Shown: positions 40,842-49,248 of the stretch, in pieces
Position numbering within the stretch: position 1 is the stretch's first letter
Layout of the letters: each line of letters starts with the position of its first letter
Source: Pelomonas saccharophila_A
GTDB taxonomy: Bacteria > Pseudomonadota > Gammaproteobacteria > Burkholderiales > Burkholderiaceae_C
Length of the DNA: 64,000 nt
Assembly: GCF_031458095.1 (NCBI RefSeq)
Contig: NZ_JAVDXU010000001.1
Span: 1,302,001 to 1,366,000 of the forward strand
Direction: 5' to 3'
Notes under the pieces: model-generated
Told to the model about the DNA's origin: nothing
The model's database searches: none
What the model saw: the letters and a program-made list of their open reading frames with translations, nothing else
Translations under genes and position numbers: made by a program

Positions 40842-42070
40842 GCGAGCTGCTGCTGTCATCGCTGCTGCGCCAGGCCCTGCTGCTCAGCGCGGCGGTGCTG
40901 CTGCTGTGGGCCCTCCACCGCCCGCTGCTGCGCCTCGGTGCGAGCGCCGCCTATGCATCCTGGCTGCTGCTGCCCCTGCTGCTGCTGACGCCGGCCCTGC
41001 CGCGGCCGGGCCGGGAGCCGCTGCAGCGGGCGCTGCAGGCCGCGACGAACGCCGACATGACCGAGTTGCCGGCTGTGGTGGCGCCGGCGACGGACCACGC
41101 CGCCCTCTGGCTGGTGCTGTGGCTGGCCGGCGCTGCCGTCGTCGTCGCGGTGCAGGCGCGCCGCCAATGGCAGCTGGGCCGCTTCGGCGAGCGCTTGCCC
41201 GCGGGCAGAAGCCCGGCCCTGGTCGGCCTGCTGCGCCCCCACGTCGCCCTGCCCGCTGACTTCGAGCAACGCTTCTCGGCCGCCGAGCGCGAGCTCATCC
41301 TGGCCCACGAGCAGGTGCACCGCGAACGCGGCGACAACCTCTGGAACCTGCTGGCCTGCGCGCTGACGGCCCTGCACTGGTGGAACCCGCTGGCCTGGTG
41401 GGCGGCGCGGCGCATGCAGGCCGACCAGGAGCTGGCCTGCGACGCGGCCGTGCTCGCCCGCTACCCGGGCAGCCGCCCGACCTATACCCAGGCGCTGATG
41501 ACAGCGCATCACCTCATGCCCGCGCGCGCGCCACTGGCGAGCCGCTGGGGCAGCTCCCATCCCCTTGTCGAAAGGATCACCATGTTGAACCGCTCCCGCA
41601 CCCTGCCGCGCCGGCGCGCGGCGGCGCTGGCCCTCGCCCTGCTGGGCGTCGCCGGCCTGGCCTATGCAGCGCAGACACCCCCCCAGGCCGCGAGCGCCAC
41701 GCAAGCCGCGCAGCCGCAGAAGGTCGAGATCCGCCTGAACGTGACGTCGGGCGCTTTCAAGGCCGCGCCGCGGTTGATCACGGCGCTGGGCGAGCGCAGC
41801 AGCCTGCAGTGGGGCGGCACCGCGGCCCAGAGCTGGCGCCTGGACTTCACCGTGACGCGCGGCGACGACGGCAAGCTGCAGGTGCTGACCCAGCCCAGCT
41901 ACGGCGGCAAGGCGCTGGGCGAGCACAAGGGCGTGCTGGCCTCCGGCGAGAGCTTCGGCCAGCGCATCGGCGGCAGCGACGGCGTGCCGGCACTGCAGAT
42001 GACGCGTGTCGTCACCCTGCTGCCGGCCGATTTCAAGATGCCAAGCCACGAATCCAAGCCGCGCAGCTGA
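40838..42070 (+). CDS. BlaR1-type M56 membrane metallopeptidase, copy 2
   Basis: 410 residues, ATG 40838 overlapping the previous stop (ATGA). Same architecture: N-terminal helices MSELLLSSLLRQALLLSAA, zinc motif LAHEQVHRERGDN (His157, Glu158, His161), MQADQELACDAAVLA, a TM near 280, then a distinct periplasmic domain (VEIRLNVTSGAFKAAPRLITALGERSSLQWGG...) with no penicillin-binding motif. This tail differs clearly from copies 1 and 3, whereas the peptidase part is close to copy 1. This fits duplication followed by sensor divergence. Confidence 0.9.
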   Translation: MSELLLSSLLRQALLLSAAVLLLWALHRPLLRLGASAAYASWLLLPLLLLTPALPRPGREPLQRALQAATNADMTELPAVVAPATDHAALWLVLWLAGAAVVVAVQARRQWQLGRFGERLPAGRSPALVGLLRPHVALPADFEQRFSAAERELILAHEQVHRERGDNLWNLLACALTALHWWNPLAWWAARRMQADQELACDAAVLARYPGSRPTYTQALMTAHHLMPARAPLASRWGSSHPLVERITMLNRSRTLPRRRAAALALALLGVAGLAYAAQTPPQAASATQAAQPQKVEIRLNVTSGAFKAAPRLITALGERSSLQWGGTAAQSWRLDFTVTRGDDGKLQVLTQPSYGGKALGEHKGVLASGESFGQRIGGSDGVPALQMTRVVTLLPADFKMPSHESKPRS

Positions 42071-42095
42071 CGCGGCATGCTCAGGGAGAATTTTC

Positions 42096-43520
42096 ATGAA
42101 CCGACTGCTTGAGATCCTGGTCTACCAGACCCTGCTGTTCAGCGCCGGCGTGGCCTTGCTGGCCCTGCTGCGCCCGCTGCTGTTGCGCAGCCTGGGTGCC
42201 GGCGCGACCTATATGGCCTGGCTGCTGGTGCCTCTCCTGATGGCCAGCCCCCTGCTGCCCGTGCCCGCCGCGGCGCTGCCGGCGCCCACTGCGGCCCCGG
42301 TCAAGCTGGTCACCCTCGTCGACCAGGCCCTGCCAGCCCTGCAGCCTGCCCAGGCCGCCCCCAGCGTCGCCGCCCTGGCCTGGCTGCTCGCGTGGGCTGC
42401 GGGCGCACTGCTGGTGGCAGTCAGCTTGTTCCTGCTGCAGCGCCGCTACCTGACCGGCCTGCATCGCGACGCCCAGGGCCGCTGGCTGGCGCCCAGCGGC
42501 GCCAGTCCCGCCGTTGTCGGCCTGTGGCCGCAACGCCTGGTGCTGCCTCTGGACTTCGAGCAGCGCTTCGACGCGCCCGCCCAGCGCCTTGTGCTGGCCC
42601 ACGAGGCCGTGCATGCGCGCCGACATGACAACGCCTGGAACCTGCTCGGCGCGCTGCTGCTGTGCCTGCAATGGTTCAATCCGCTGGCCTGGTGGGCCTG
42701 GCGACGCCTGCGCGGCGACCAGGAGCTGGCCTGCGACGCCGCCGTGTTGTCGGCCGAGGCCGGCCCGGCAGCGCTGGCCGCCTATGCCCAGGCCATGCTG
42801 GCCGCGCATCCGGCCGGCCGCCAGCCCGCCCTGGCCAGCGGCTGGGCGGCCCGCCACCCGCTGGTGGAGCGCGTGCGCATGCTGTCGCGCCACCGCCGGG
42901 CGCCGCGCTGGCAGCATGCGGGCGCCATGCTGCTGGTGCTGGGTCTCGGCGGCAGCGCCGCGCTGTTGGCTCGCGCAGCACAGCAACCCGCACCCGCACG
43001 GGATGCGAAGCCACCCCAGGGCCAGGGGCTGATCTTCGAGGTCTCCTCGCAGCTGGGCCAGAACGACTGGACGCGCCGCACGGTGACCATGCCCGGCAAG
43101 AACGTCTCGATGGCCGGCGGCCCCTGGGGTGTCTTCATGGATGTGCTGCAACCCGCCTCGTGCATGCGGCTGACGTTGCATGGCTTTGACGACGGCAGCT
43201 TCCGCCTCACCGGCCAGGTGCTGGATGAAACCTGCCAGCGCGTGCTCAGCGACTGGCGGGAACTGAAGGTCGATGGCAGCCTGGTGCAGTTCGTCGCCAC
43301 GACGCCGCAAGGACCGCTGCAGGCCCAGCTGTCAGCGCGCCTGTTCGACCCCAAGGATGCGCGTCTGCCGGCCCAGATGAAGGCCGAGCTGGAAGCCGCG
43401 CAGCCGCTGTCGCCGGCGCAACAAGCACTGCAGGCCGAGCAGCGCGAGCGCATGGCCGCGCTGCATCGCGAGCAGGAGGCCCAGGACCGCGCCTGGCGCG
43501 CCGCGCGCGCGGCCCGCTAA
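42096..43520 (+). CDS. BlaR1-type M56 membrane metallopeptidase, copy 3
   Basis: 474 residues, ATG 42096 after a CAGGGAGA ribosome site. Zinc motif LAHEAVHARRHDN (His169, Glu170, His173) and RRLRGDQELACDAAVLS; TM near 300. The periplasmic tail is longer (about 165 residues) with two cysteines and FEVSSQLGQNDWTRRTVTMPGK..., then a Gln/Glu/Ala-rich helix at the end (QQALQAEQRERMAALHREQEAQ). Most divergent of the three and with an insert in the N-terminal part (residues 55-90). Same operon as copies 1 and 2, 25 bases after copy 2. Confidence 0.9.
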   Translation: MNRLLEILVYQTLLFSAGVALLALLRPLLLRSLGAGATYMAWLLVPLLMASPLLPVPAAALPAPTAAPVKLVTLVDQALPALQPAQAAPSVAALAWLLAWAAGALLVAVSLFLLQRRYLTGLHRDAQGRWLAPSGASPAVVGLWPQRLVLPLDFEQRFDAPAQRLVLAHEAVHARRHDNAWNLLGALLLCLQWFNPLAWWAWRRLRGDQELACDAAVLSAEAGPAALAAYAQAMLAAHPAGRQPALASGWAARHPLVERVRMLSRHRRAPRWQHAGAMLLVLGLGGSAALLARAAQQPAPARDAKPPQGQGLIFEVSSQLGQNDWTRRTVTMPGKNVSMAGGPWGVFMDVLQPASCMRLTLHGFDDGSFRLTGQVLDETCQRVLSDWRELKVDGSLVQFVATTPQGPLQAQLSARLFDPKDARLPAQMKAELEAAQPLSPAQQALQAEQRERMAALHREQEAQDRAWRAARAAR

Positions 43521-43556
43521 AGTCGCGCCCTCCCGAATCCGCCCCTTTCCTTTTCG

Positions 43557-45575
43557 ATGAGCCTTGCCGACGTGCGCGCGGCGCTGAACGCCGAGCTGTC
43601 GGCCACGCCCGAGTATTACGACTTCAAGGTGCTGAGCAGCGAGCGGGAGGGCGCGCTGTGGCGGGTCACGCTGGAGCCCGGCTATGTATTCGCCGAGGGC
43701 CAGCGCCCCGGCGCCGCCTCGGCCCAGGCGCTGCTGGACGACAGCCTGGACGGCGCCAGTGCCTGGTGGGGCGCGCCCACCAAAGGCGGCGCCAGCGTGC
43801 TGGCCGTCGTCGCCGAGGACGATCAACTGGTGCTGCAGAACGCCAGCAGCGCGCCGCCCCCGGCAGGCAGCCTGATCCGCCTCTACCCGACCCGATTCCT
43901 GAACGCCGTCGCCGACGCCTGGTGGGACAGTCCTTGGGCCGAGCGCGCCCTGGCCTGCCTGCCCGACCTGGGCCGGCCACAGCGCATCGATGCCGGCCCG
44001 GCCTTGACCGGCTCACCCTTTCGCTGGCTGCGCGCGGCCCAGCGCCAGGCCCTGGCCCTGGTCGGCCACAGCAGCGCCTTCCTGTGGGGGCCACCAGGCA
44101 CCGGCAAGACGACGACGCTGGGCGTGCTGCTGGCCGAGTACCTGGACACGCGTCCCGACGCCCGCGTGCTGCTGCTGTCGACCACCAACCACGCCGTCGA
44201 CCTCGCCACCCTGGCCATCGACAAGGCCTTGCAGAAGGGGCGGCGCGAGCACTGCCGCGCCGGCGTGCAGCGCCTGGGCACACGCTTTGACGCCGCGGCC
44301 TACGCCGGCCGCGAGCACCTGATCCCGACCGAGGACGCCGAGCTGATCGCGCGGCTGGCGCGGGCCGAAAGCGCGCGGCCGTCGGCTCGCGACGCCGTGG
44401 CGCTGAAGGGCTGGGCCGACCGCGTCGCGGCGCTGCGCGACGAATTGCGGGCCTCCTCGCTGAAGGTGCTGAGGCGCTGCCGCCTGGCAGCGATGACGAC
44501 GACGCGCGCCGCCTTCACGCTGAAGTCGCTGCGCGAGCTGGCGCCCGATGGCGAGCCGCCCTTCGATCTGATCGTGTTCGACGAGGCCAGCCAAGCCAGC
44601 CTCGCCCACGCGCTGGTGCTGATGCCGTTGGGCCGTGCACGCCTGTTCGCGGGCGACCCACAACAGCTGTCGCCCGTGCAGCGCAGCGAGGACCGCCTCG
44701 CCCGCCGCTGGCTGGGGCGCTCGGCCTTCGCGGAGATGCCGCGCTCAGGCCCATCGGTCGCCCTGCTGGACGAGCAGTCGCGCATGGCCGCCCCCATCGG
44801 TGACCTCGTCAGCCAGCTCTTCTACGACGGCGCCCTGCGCGTGGCGGCGGACACCCCGGCTCAGTGGCAGGCGGCGCGACGCCGCACTCTGGGCGACATC
44901 GCGCCCGACGACCATCTGCATCTGCATCGCGTCCAGCTCGATGGCGGCTGGTCCTCCACCCACCGCGGGCCGGTGCGGCGCGAGTCGGCCGAAGCGATTG
45001 CTGCGCTGGTCGCCAGCGCCTTGGAGAGCGGCAACTGGCAGCCCGAAGAGCTGATCGTGCTGACGCCTTTCCGCGCCCAGCGGGCGTTGATCCGCCAATG
45101 CCTGCGTGCGCGCGGCCTGCCCGAGGCGCTGCGCGTCAGCACCGTGCATCGCGCCCAGGGCAGCGAGGCCCCGGTCGTGCTGTTCGATCCGGCCGATGGC
45201 GCCCAGCCTTTTCTGCAGGGCGAGGAGGCGCAGCGCCTGCTCAATGTGGCGCTGAGCCGCGCCCAGGCCAAGCTGGTGCTGTTCGTGTCAGCGGCCGATG
45301 CGGCTGGCGCTTTCCTCGCACCGCTGGTGCGCAAGCTGCGGCTGGCGGCCGACGAGCGCACCGCCCAACCCTTGATCGAGCTGGCGCGCGCACCGGGTTT
45401 TCCGGCCAATGCCATCGGGCGCCGCGTGACGGCCGGCCGCCTGAGCGGCGAGGTCACGCGCGTGAGCTGCGATGGGGATCAGTTCTGGCTCGTCAACGCG
45501 ATCACCGGTGCCGAACAACCGTTCGACACCGCGTTCTGGCGCCAGCGTGCCAGAGAGGGCGTCGCAAACGCCTAG
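43557..45575 (+). CDS. UPF1/Dna2-like superfamily 1 helicase
   Basis: 672 residues. Seen: Walker A GPPGTGKT at 178-185, motif Ia TTNHAVDLA, Walker B FDEASQAS near 342, motif III GDPQQLSPV, motif IV RMAAPIGDLVS region, motif V VSTVHRAQGSEAPVVLF, motif VI LLNVALSRAQAKLVLFV. The set fits the AAA_11/AAA_12 SF1B group. The N-terminal ~150 residues are a separate domain of unknown role, and the C-terminus has a small beta domain. No nuclease domain. It lies 36 bases after the third M56 gene, so may be the operon's last member or independent. Convergent overlap of four bases with ridA. Confidence 0.9.
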   Translation: MSLADVRAALNAELSATPEYYDFKVLSSEREGALWRVTLEPGYVFAEGQRPGAASAQALLDDSLDGASAWWGAPTKGGASVLAVVAEDDQLVLQNASSAPPPAGSLIRLYPTRFLNAVADAWWDSPWAERALACLPDLGRPQRIDAGPALTGSPFRWLRAAQRQALALVGHSSAFLWGPPGTGKTTTLGVLLAEYLDTRPDARVLLLSTTNHAVDLATLAIDKALQKGRREHCRAGVQRLGTRFDAAAYAGREHLIPTEDAELIARLARAESARPSARDAVALKGWADRVAALRDELRASSLKVLRRCRLAAMTTTRAAFTLKSLRELAPDGEPPFDLIVFDEASQASLAHALVLMPLGRARLFAGDPQQLSPVQRSEDRLARRWLGRSAFAEMPRSGPSVALLDEQSRMAAPIGDLVSQLFYDGALRVAADTPAQWQAARRRTLGDIAPDDHLHLHRVQLDGGWSSTHRGPVRRESAEAIAALVASALESGNWQPEELIVLTPFRAQRALIRQCLRARGLPEALRVSTVHRAQGSEAPVVLFDPADGAQPFLQGEEAQRLLNVALSRAQAKLVLFVSAADAAGAFLAPLVRKLRLAADERTAQPLIELARAPGFPANAIGRRVTAGRLSGEVTRVSCDGDQFWLVNAITGAEQPFDTAFWRQRAREGVANA

Positions 45576-45931
45576 ACCGCCGCCGTCACGACGATTTCGA
45601 CCTTCCACTCCGGGCGGGCCAGGCCGGCGATGACGGTGGCGCGCGGCGGCGTGTGGCCGGCGGCGACCCAGGCGTCCCAGGCGGCATTCATGCCGGGGAA
45701 GTCGGCGCGGTCGGCCAGGTAGATCTGGGCGCGCAGGATGCGGCTCTTGTCGGTGCCGGCGCGCTCCAGCAGCTTGTCGATGGCGGCCAGCACCTGGGCC
45801 GTCTGGCCCGTGATGTCGGCGCTGGCGTCCTCGGGCACCTGGCCAGCGAGGTAGGCGACGCCGTTGTAGACGGCCATCTCGGACAGGCGGGCACCGATGT
45901 CGAAGCGTTCAACGGGGGCGGAGGCGGTCAT
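45572..45931 (-). CDS. RidA-family protein
   Basis: 119 residues. RidA enzymes hydrolyse reactive enamine/imine intermediates, or bind small ligands. Seen: NGVAYLAGQVPEDASADITGQTAQVLAAIDKLLERAGTDKSRILRAQIYLADRADFPGMNAAWDAWV and the strand RATVIAGLARPEWKVEIVVTA. The canonical arginine of active RidA (CIRA/RVPL region) is RATV here with Arg roughly in place. Start ATG 45931 overlaps the plsY stop, so it is cotranscribed with plsY. Confidence 0.9.
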   Translation of the reverse strand: MTASAPVERFDIGARLSEMAVYNGVAYLAGQVPEDASADITGQTAQVLAAIDKLLERAGTDKSRILRAQIYLADRADFPGMNAAWDAWVAAGHTPPRATVIAGLARPEWKVEIVVTAAV

Positions 45932-46596
45932 GATTTCTTCCGGGCAGTTTTCGAAGACGTGGATTTGGCGGCAGGCGCCGCGGTGCCGGCCTTGGCCCCA
46001 AGCTTGCTCTCGGTGCCGGCCAGCAGCTTCTGGATGTTGGCCGAATGGCGCCACACCAGCAGCAAGCCCATGATGATCAGGGCCAGCGCGGTCGGGCCGG
46101 CTTCCCAAATGAGCAACTGATACATCGGCGCAAAGGCGGCCGACACGATGGCGGCCAGCGAGGAGTAGCGGCTGAACCAGGCAATGATGAGCCAGGTCGC
46201 CAGCGTCGCAACCCCTAGCAGGGGATTGAGACCGAAGATGACGCCGGCCGCCGTCGCCACGCCCTTGCCGCCCTGGAAGCGGAAGAACACCGGCCACAGA
46301 TGGCCGAGGAAGGCCGCCACGCCGACGAGGGCCATCGTGCCTTCCTCCAGGCCATGGGGCTGGCCCCAAAGCTTGACAGCCAGGACCGGCAGGAAACCCT
46401 TGAGGGCATCGAAGACCAGGGTCAGGATGGCGGCGGCCTTGTTGCCCGAGCGCAGCACATTGGTGGCGCCGGGATTGCCCGAGCCATAGGAGCGCGGGTC
46501 CGACAGGCCCATGGCGCGGCTGATGATGACGGCAAAGGACAGCGAGCCGATCAGATAGCCGACGACAGCGGCAAGCAGGGGGAGCACGGTTTGCAT
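45928..46596 (-). CDS. plsY: Glycerol-3-phosphate acyltransferase PlsY
   Basis: 222-residue inner-membrane enzyme that transfers acyl groups from acyl phosphate to glycerol 3-phosphate, starting phospholipid synthesis. Seen: motif 1 YGSGNPGATNVLRSGNKA, GHLWPVFFRFQGGKGVAT (motif 2) and AIVSAAFAP region. About five membrane helices. The C-terminal tail is unusually long and basic (ESKLGAKAGTAAPAAKSTSSKTARKKS), which is not part of the catalytic core. Overlaps ridA by four bases. Confidence 0.95.
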   Translation of the reverse strand: MQTVLPLLAAVVGYLIGSLSFAVIISRAMGLSDPRSYGSGNPGATNVLRSGNKAAAILTLVFDALKGFLPVLAVKLWGQPHGLEEGTMALVGVAAFLGHLWPVFFRFQGGKGVATAAGVIFGLNPLLGVATLATWLIIAWFSRYSSLAAIVSAAFAPMYQLLIWEAGPTALALIIMGLLLVWRHSANIQKLLAGTESKLGAKAGTAAPAAKSTSSKTARKKS

Positions 46597-46648
46597 GGGG
46601 CAGCATTGTCGGGCAGGTCTGGCCGGCCGACGCTGCCGCCGCGAAGCT

Positions 46649-47122
46649 TCAGCGTCTGTCCCGGCCGACCAGCCGCGGCAGCACCGCGAGCACGGCCAGG
46701 GCCAGCAGCGTGCTCAAGACGGCCTTGCTCTCCCGGCCCAGGCCACAGGCGACGCCGATGGCCGCCGTCATCCAGATGCCGGCCGCCGTCGTCAGGCCCT
46801 GCGTGTCTTCCTCGCTGCGGTGCTTGATGATGGCGCCGGCACCGAGAAAGCCGATGCCGGTGACGATGCCCTGGATGACGCGGCTCATGTCCGCGACGGC
46901 CATGCCATCGAACTCCGGCACCAGCACGAAGAGGGCGGCCCCCAGCGCCACCAGCATGTGCGTGCGGATGCCGGCTGCCTTGCCCTTGTGCTCGCGTTCA
47001 TAACCCAGCACTCCGCCCAGCAGGGCCGCGAGCAGCAGCCGCGTCAGCAGGCGGGTCAGCTGCGCGACATCGGGCGCGTCGGAAAACTCGTCGTGAAGGG
47101 TCGCGAGGATGGTGTTCCACAT
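46649..47122 (-). CDS. MgtC/SapB-family membrane protein
   Basis: 157 residues, ATG 47122 preferred over the GTG three codons earlier. Seen: RLLLAALLGGVLGYEREHKGKAAGIRTHMLVALGAALF, then VIQGIVTGIGFLGAGAIIKH and TQGLTTAAGIWMTAAIGVACG, the conserved transmembrane core of the MgtC family. Family members adjust membrane potential or magnesium limitation responses. No mgtA/B gene is nearby. Its end lies 52 bases from plsY. Confidence 0.93.
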   Translation of the reverse strand: MWNTILATLHDEFSDAPDVAQLTRLLTRLLLAALLGGVLGYEREHKGKAAGIRTHMLVALGAALFVLVPEFDGMAVADMSRVIQGIVTGIGFLGAGAIIKHRSEEDTQGLTTAAGIWMTAAIGVACGLGRESKAVLSTLLALAVLAVLPRLVGRDRR

Positions 47123-47155
47123 GGCCCGCACCGAGCAACCGGCATGCCCGCCGCG

Positions 47156-47644
47156 TCAGTTCGCGCAGCTGACCGGCCTGGCACCCAGCAGCTCGGTCAG
47201 CACCTGGGGCTCGATGCCGACCAGATAACCGCGCCGCCCGCCGTTGATGCAGATCTTCGGCAATTCGAGGATGGTCGCCTCGACGAACACCGGCATGGCC
47301 TTGCGCACACCGAAGGGTGAGGTGCCGCCGACCTGGTAGCCGCTGTGGCGCTGCGCCACCTCGGGCTTGCAGGGCTCGACCTTCTTGCAGGGGATCTGCC
47401 GCGCCAGCTCCTTCAGGCTGACCGTGCGGTCGCCATGCATCAGCACGATCAGCGGCTCGGCCTTGTCATCCTGCATGACCAGGGTCTTCACGACGGCGTG
47501 CTCGTCCACGCCCAGCTGCTTGGACGACTCGGCCGTGCCGCCGTGCTCGACATAGTCATAGACATGCTCGGTGAAGGCGACGCCGGCACGCTTCAGGACC
47601 TGGGTCGCGGGGGTCTCGCTGACGTGGCTGCTCTTTTTACTCAT
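47156..47644 (-). CDS. ybaK: Cys-tRNA(Pro) deacylase YbaK/EbsC
   Basis: 162 residues. Hydrolyses Cys-tRNA(Pro) mischarged by ProRS. Seen: ATQVLKRAGVAFTEHVYDYVEHGGTAESSKQLGVDEHAVVKTLV, the catalytic-type lysine in the KKVEPCKPEVAQRHSGYQVGGTSPFG segment and the conserved GGTSPFG loop. Start ATG 47644. Runs toward mgtC-like and diverges from the DUF2975 gene. Confidence 0.95.
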   Translation of the reverse strand: MSKKSSHVSETPATQVLKRAGVAFTEHVYDYVEHGGTAESSKQLGVDEHAVVKTLVMQDDKAEPLIVLMHGDRTVSLKELARQIPCKKVEPCKPEVAQRHSGYQVGGTSPFGVRKAMPVFVEATILELPKICINGGRRGYLVGIEPQVLTELLGARPVSCAN

Positions 47645-47693
47645 CCCCTCATTCTCGGAGAGGTGCCGAATTCCGTTGGGCGGCGACTATTTA

Positions 47694-47723
47694 TTGTTTT
47701 ACAGTAAGTTTTTCTTGTTTTAC
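47694..47723 (+). promoter_or_regulatory. Repeated motif upstream of the DUF2975/XRE pair
   Basis: TTGTTTTAC occurs twice, at 47694-47702 and 47715-47723, 21 bases apart (two helical turns), and TTACAGTAA (47699-47707) is a perfect nine-base palindrome over the first copy. This AT-rich block immediately before ATG 47734 is a probable promoter and operator; the XRE-type regulator downstream may bind it. Confidence 0.5.
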
Positions 47724-47733
47724 GAAGACCACC

Positions 47734-48282
47734 ATGCCGGATTCCTTCTCCGCCGACGGCCTGCGACGCATCCGCCGCCTGGCCTGGATCGTGCGGCTGC
47801 TTTGTCTGCTGGGCGTGGTGGTCATCGGCACCCTCCCCTTCATCTTCTGGGCCGACGCGGTCTGGGTGGCCGAGGTCGCTGCCCGCACCTGGAGCCTGAG
47901 CAAGATGCAGCTCGACCTCGGCGCGCGCCTGGGCGGCCTGGCGGCCTCGCTGCTGCCCGCCTCGGTCAGCGTGTTCGCGCTGTGGCAGATGTGGTCGCTG
48001 TTCGGCTGCTTCGCCCAGGGCGAGCTGCTGGCGCGCCGCCCGGCCCAGCATCTGCGCCGCCTGGGCCTGGGTCTGTGCGCCCTGGCCGCCGCCCAGCCCC
48101 TGGGTCACACCCTGGCCATCCTCGCCTTGACCTGGGGCAACCCGGTCGGCGAGCGCCAGCTGTGGTTCGGCCTGTCCTCTGACCATTACCTCGCGCTGCT
48201 CTTCGGCCTGCTGCTGCTGGCCTTGGCACAGGTGCTCCATGAAGCCGCCCGCGTTGCCGACGAGAACGCAGAGTTCATCTGA
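47734..48282 (+). CDS. DUF2975-type membrane protein
   Basis: 182 residues, four predicted helices, first one RLLCLLGVVVIGTLPFIFW. The pattern RLGGLAASLLPASVSVFALWQMWSLFGCFAQGELLARRPAQHLRRLGLGLCALAAAQPLGHTL matches DUF2975. These proteins are commonly found just before a small XRE regulator, as here, and the pair is likely a membrane-linked regulatory module. ATG 47734; the regulator follows eight bases after its stop. Confidence 0.9.
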   Translation: MPDSFSADGLRRIRRLAWIVRLLCLLGVVVIGTLPFIFWADAVWVAEVAARTWSLSKMQLDLGARLGGLAASLLPASVSVFALWQMWSLFGCFAQGELLARRPAQHLRRLGLGLCALAAAQPLGHTLAILALTWGNPVGERQLWFGLSSDHYLALLFGLLLLALAQVLHEAARVADENAEFI

Positions 48283-48289
48283 GAAAGCC

Positions 48290-48520
48290 ATGCCCATCGT
48301 CGTCACCCTCGACGTCATGCTCGCGCGCCGCAAGATGCGTTCGCGCGAGCTGGCCGAGCGCGTCGGCATCACCGAGGCCAATCTGTCCCTGCTGAAGAGC
48401 GGCAAGGTGCGCGGCGTGCGCTTCGACACCCTCGCGCGCATCTGCGCAGTCCTGCAATGCCAGCCCGGCGACCTGCTCGCCTGGGAGCCTGGCCCCGAAC
48501 CTCCCGAAGACAACAACTGA
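48290..48520 (+). CDS. Small XRE/Cro-type regulator (YozG-like)
   Basis: 76 residues: a single helix-turn-helix, MLARRKMRSRELAERVGITEANLSLLKSGKVRGVRFDTLARICAVLQCQPGDLLAWEP. This is the YozG/Cro type that usually pairs with a DUF2975 protein. It probably represses the promoter at 47694-47723, with the membrane protein as its antagonist; inference from linkage only. The next gene starts three bases after its stop. Confidence 0.9.
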   Translation: MPIVVTLDVMLARRKMRSRELAERVGITEANLSLLKSGKVRGVRFDTLARICAVLQCQPGDLLAWEPGPEPPEDNN

Positions 48521-48523
48521 CCC

Positions 48524-49243
48524 ATGCGATTCCTGCTTGCCTGCCTGCTGGCCCTGGCCACGGCCGCCCATGCCCAGACCGAAGTCCTGCCCGCCGTCCA
48601 GACCGACCTCAAGCGCGACAAGGACGTCCTGCCCTATGCGCGCATCAACGAGCTGCTGACCAAGTTCGGCAAGCATGGCGAGGGGCTGTTCCGCATGGAC
48701 TTCAAGGTCGATGCTCAGAAGACCACGATGGCCGTGACGGATGTGCGCCTGGTGGTGCGCAGCGACGAGGCCGACCATCCCATCCGCATCGACGGCGAAG
48801 GCCGCTTCGACCTGCCGGTGCTGCCCGAGGCCGAAGCCAAGACAGCCGACCTGGCCAGCAATGCCGGCAAGGGCAAGCTGGCCGTGCGCGGCACCATCGA
48901 GCTGACCGTGCCGCCCGAGCAGCTGACCCTGGCCAAGGTGCGCCAGGTCGTGCGCGTCGCCCGCACGCTGCGCGAGGAGCTGCTGCCCTGGTATCTGCGC
49001 TGGCTGTTCCCGCGCATCGAGGCCGTGCGCGTCTGCAGCGCCACGCCCGACTGGCAATTGCAGTGGAGCGAAAACGGCCAGCTGCTCGGCCTGCCCCTGG
49101 CCGTCGCCGCCGGCGAGCGCGACCCCGAGGCCGGCAAGGCCGAGGCGGGCCGCCCCTGCACCCTGCTGAGCGGCCAGGAGAACTGGCCCGACGCGGCCCG
49201 CCTGGTGGCGCCGGCCGGCACCAAGCTCAGCATCAAGTTCTGA
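48524..49243 (+). CDS. Exported protein of unknown function
   Basis: 239 residues. Signal peptide MRFLLACLLALATAAHAQ. The mature part begins TEVLPAVQTDLKRDKDVLPYARINELLTKFGKHGEGLFRMDFKVDAQ and is mostly beta strands with two cysteines (near 182 and 217). I recognise no family. It is cotranscribed with the DUF2975/XRE pair by spacing, and with the proline-rich protein downstream (five bases). Likely periplasmic. Confidence 0.75.
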   Translation: MRFLLACLLALATAAHAQTEVLPAVQTDLKRDKDVLPYARINELLTKFGKHGEGLFRMDFKVDAQKTTMAVTDVRLVVRSDEADHPIRIDGEGRFDLPVLPEAEAKTADLASNAGKGKLAVRGTIELTVPPEQLTLAKVRQVVRVARTLREELLPWYLRWLFPRIEAVRVCSATPDWQLQWSENGQLLGLPLAVAAGERDPEAGKAEAGRPCTLLSGQENWPDAARLVAPAGTKLSIKF

Positions 49244-49248
49244 CCGCC

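Noticed and set aside
43557..45575. The UPF1-like helicase as part of a known defence operon
   Set aside because: No nuclease or typical defence partner is adjacent; the neighbours are the M56 operon and housekeeping genes.
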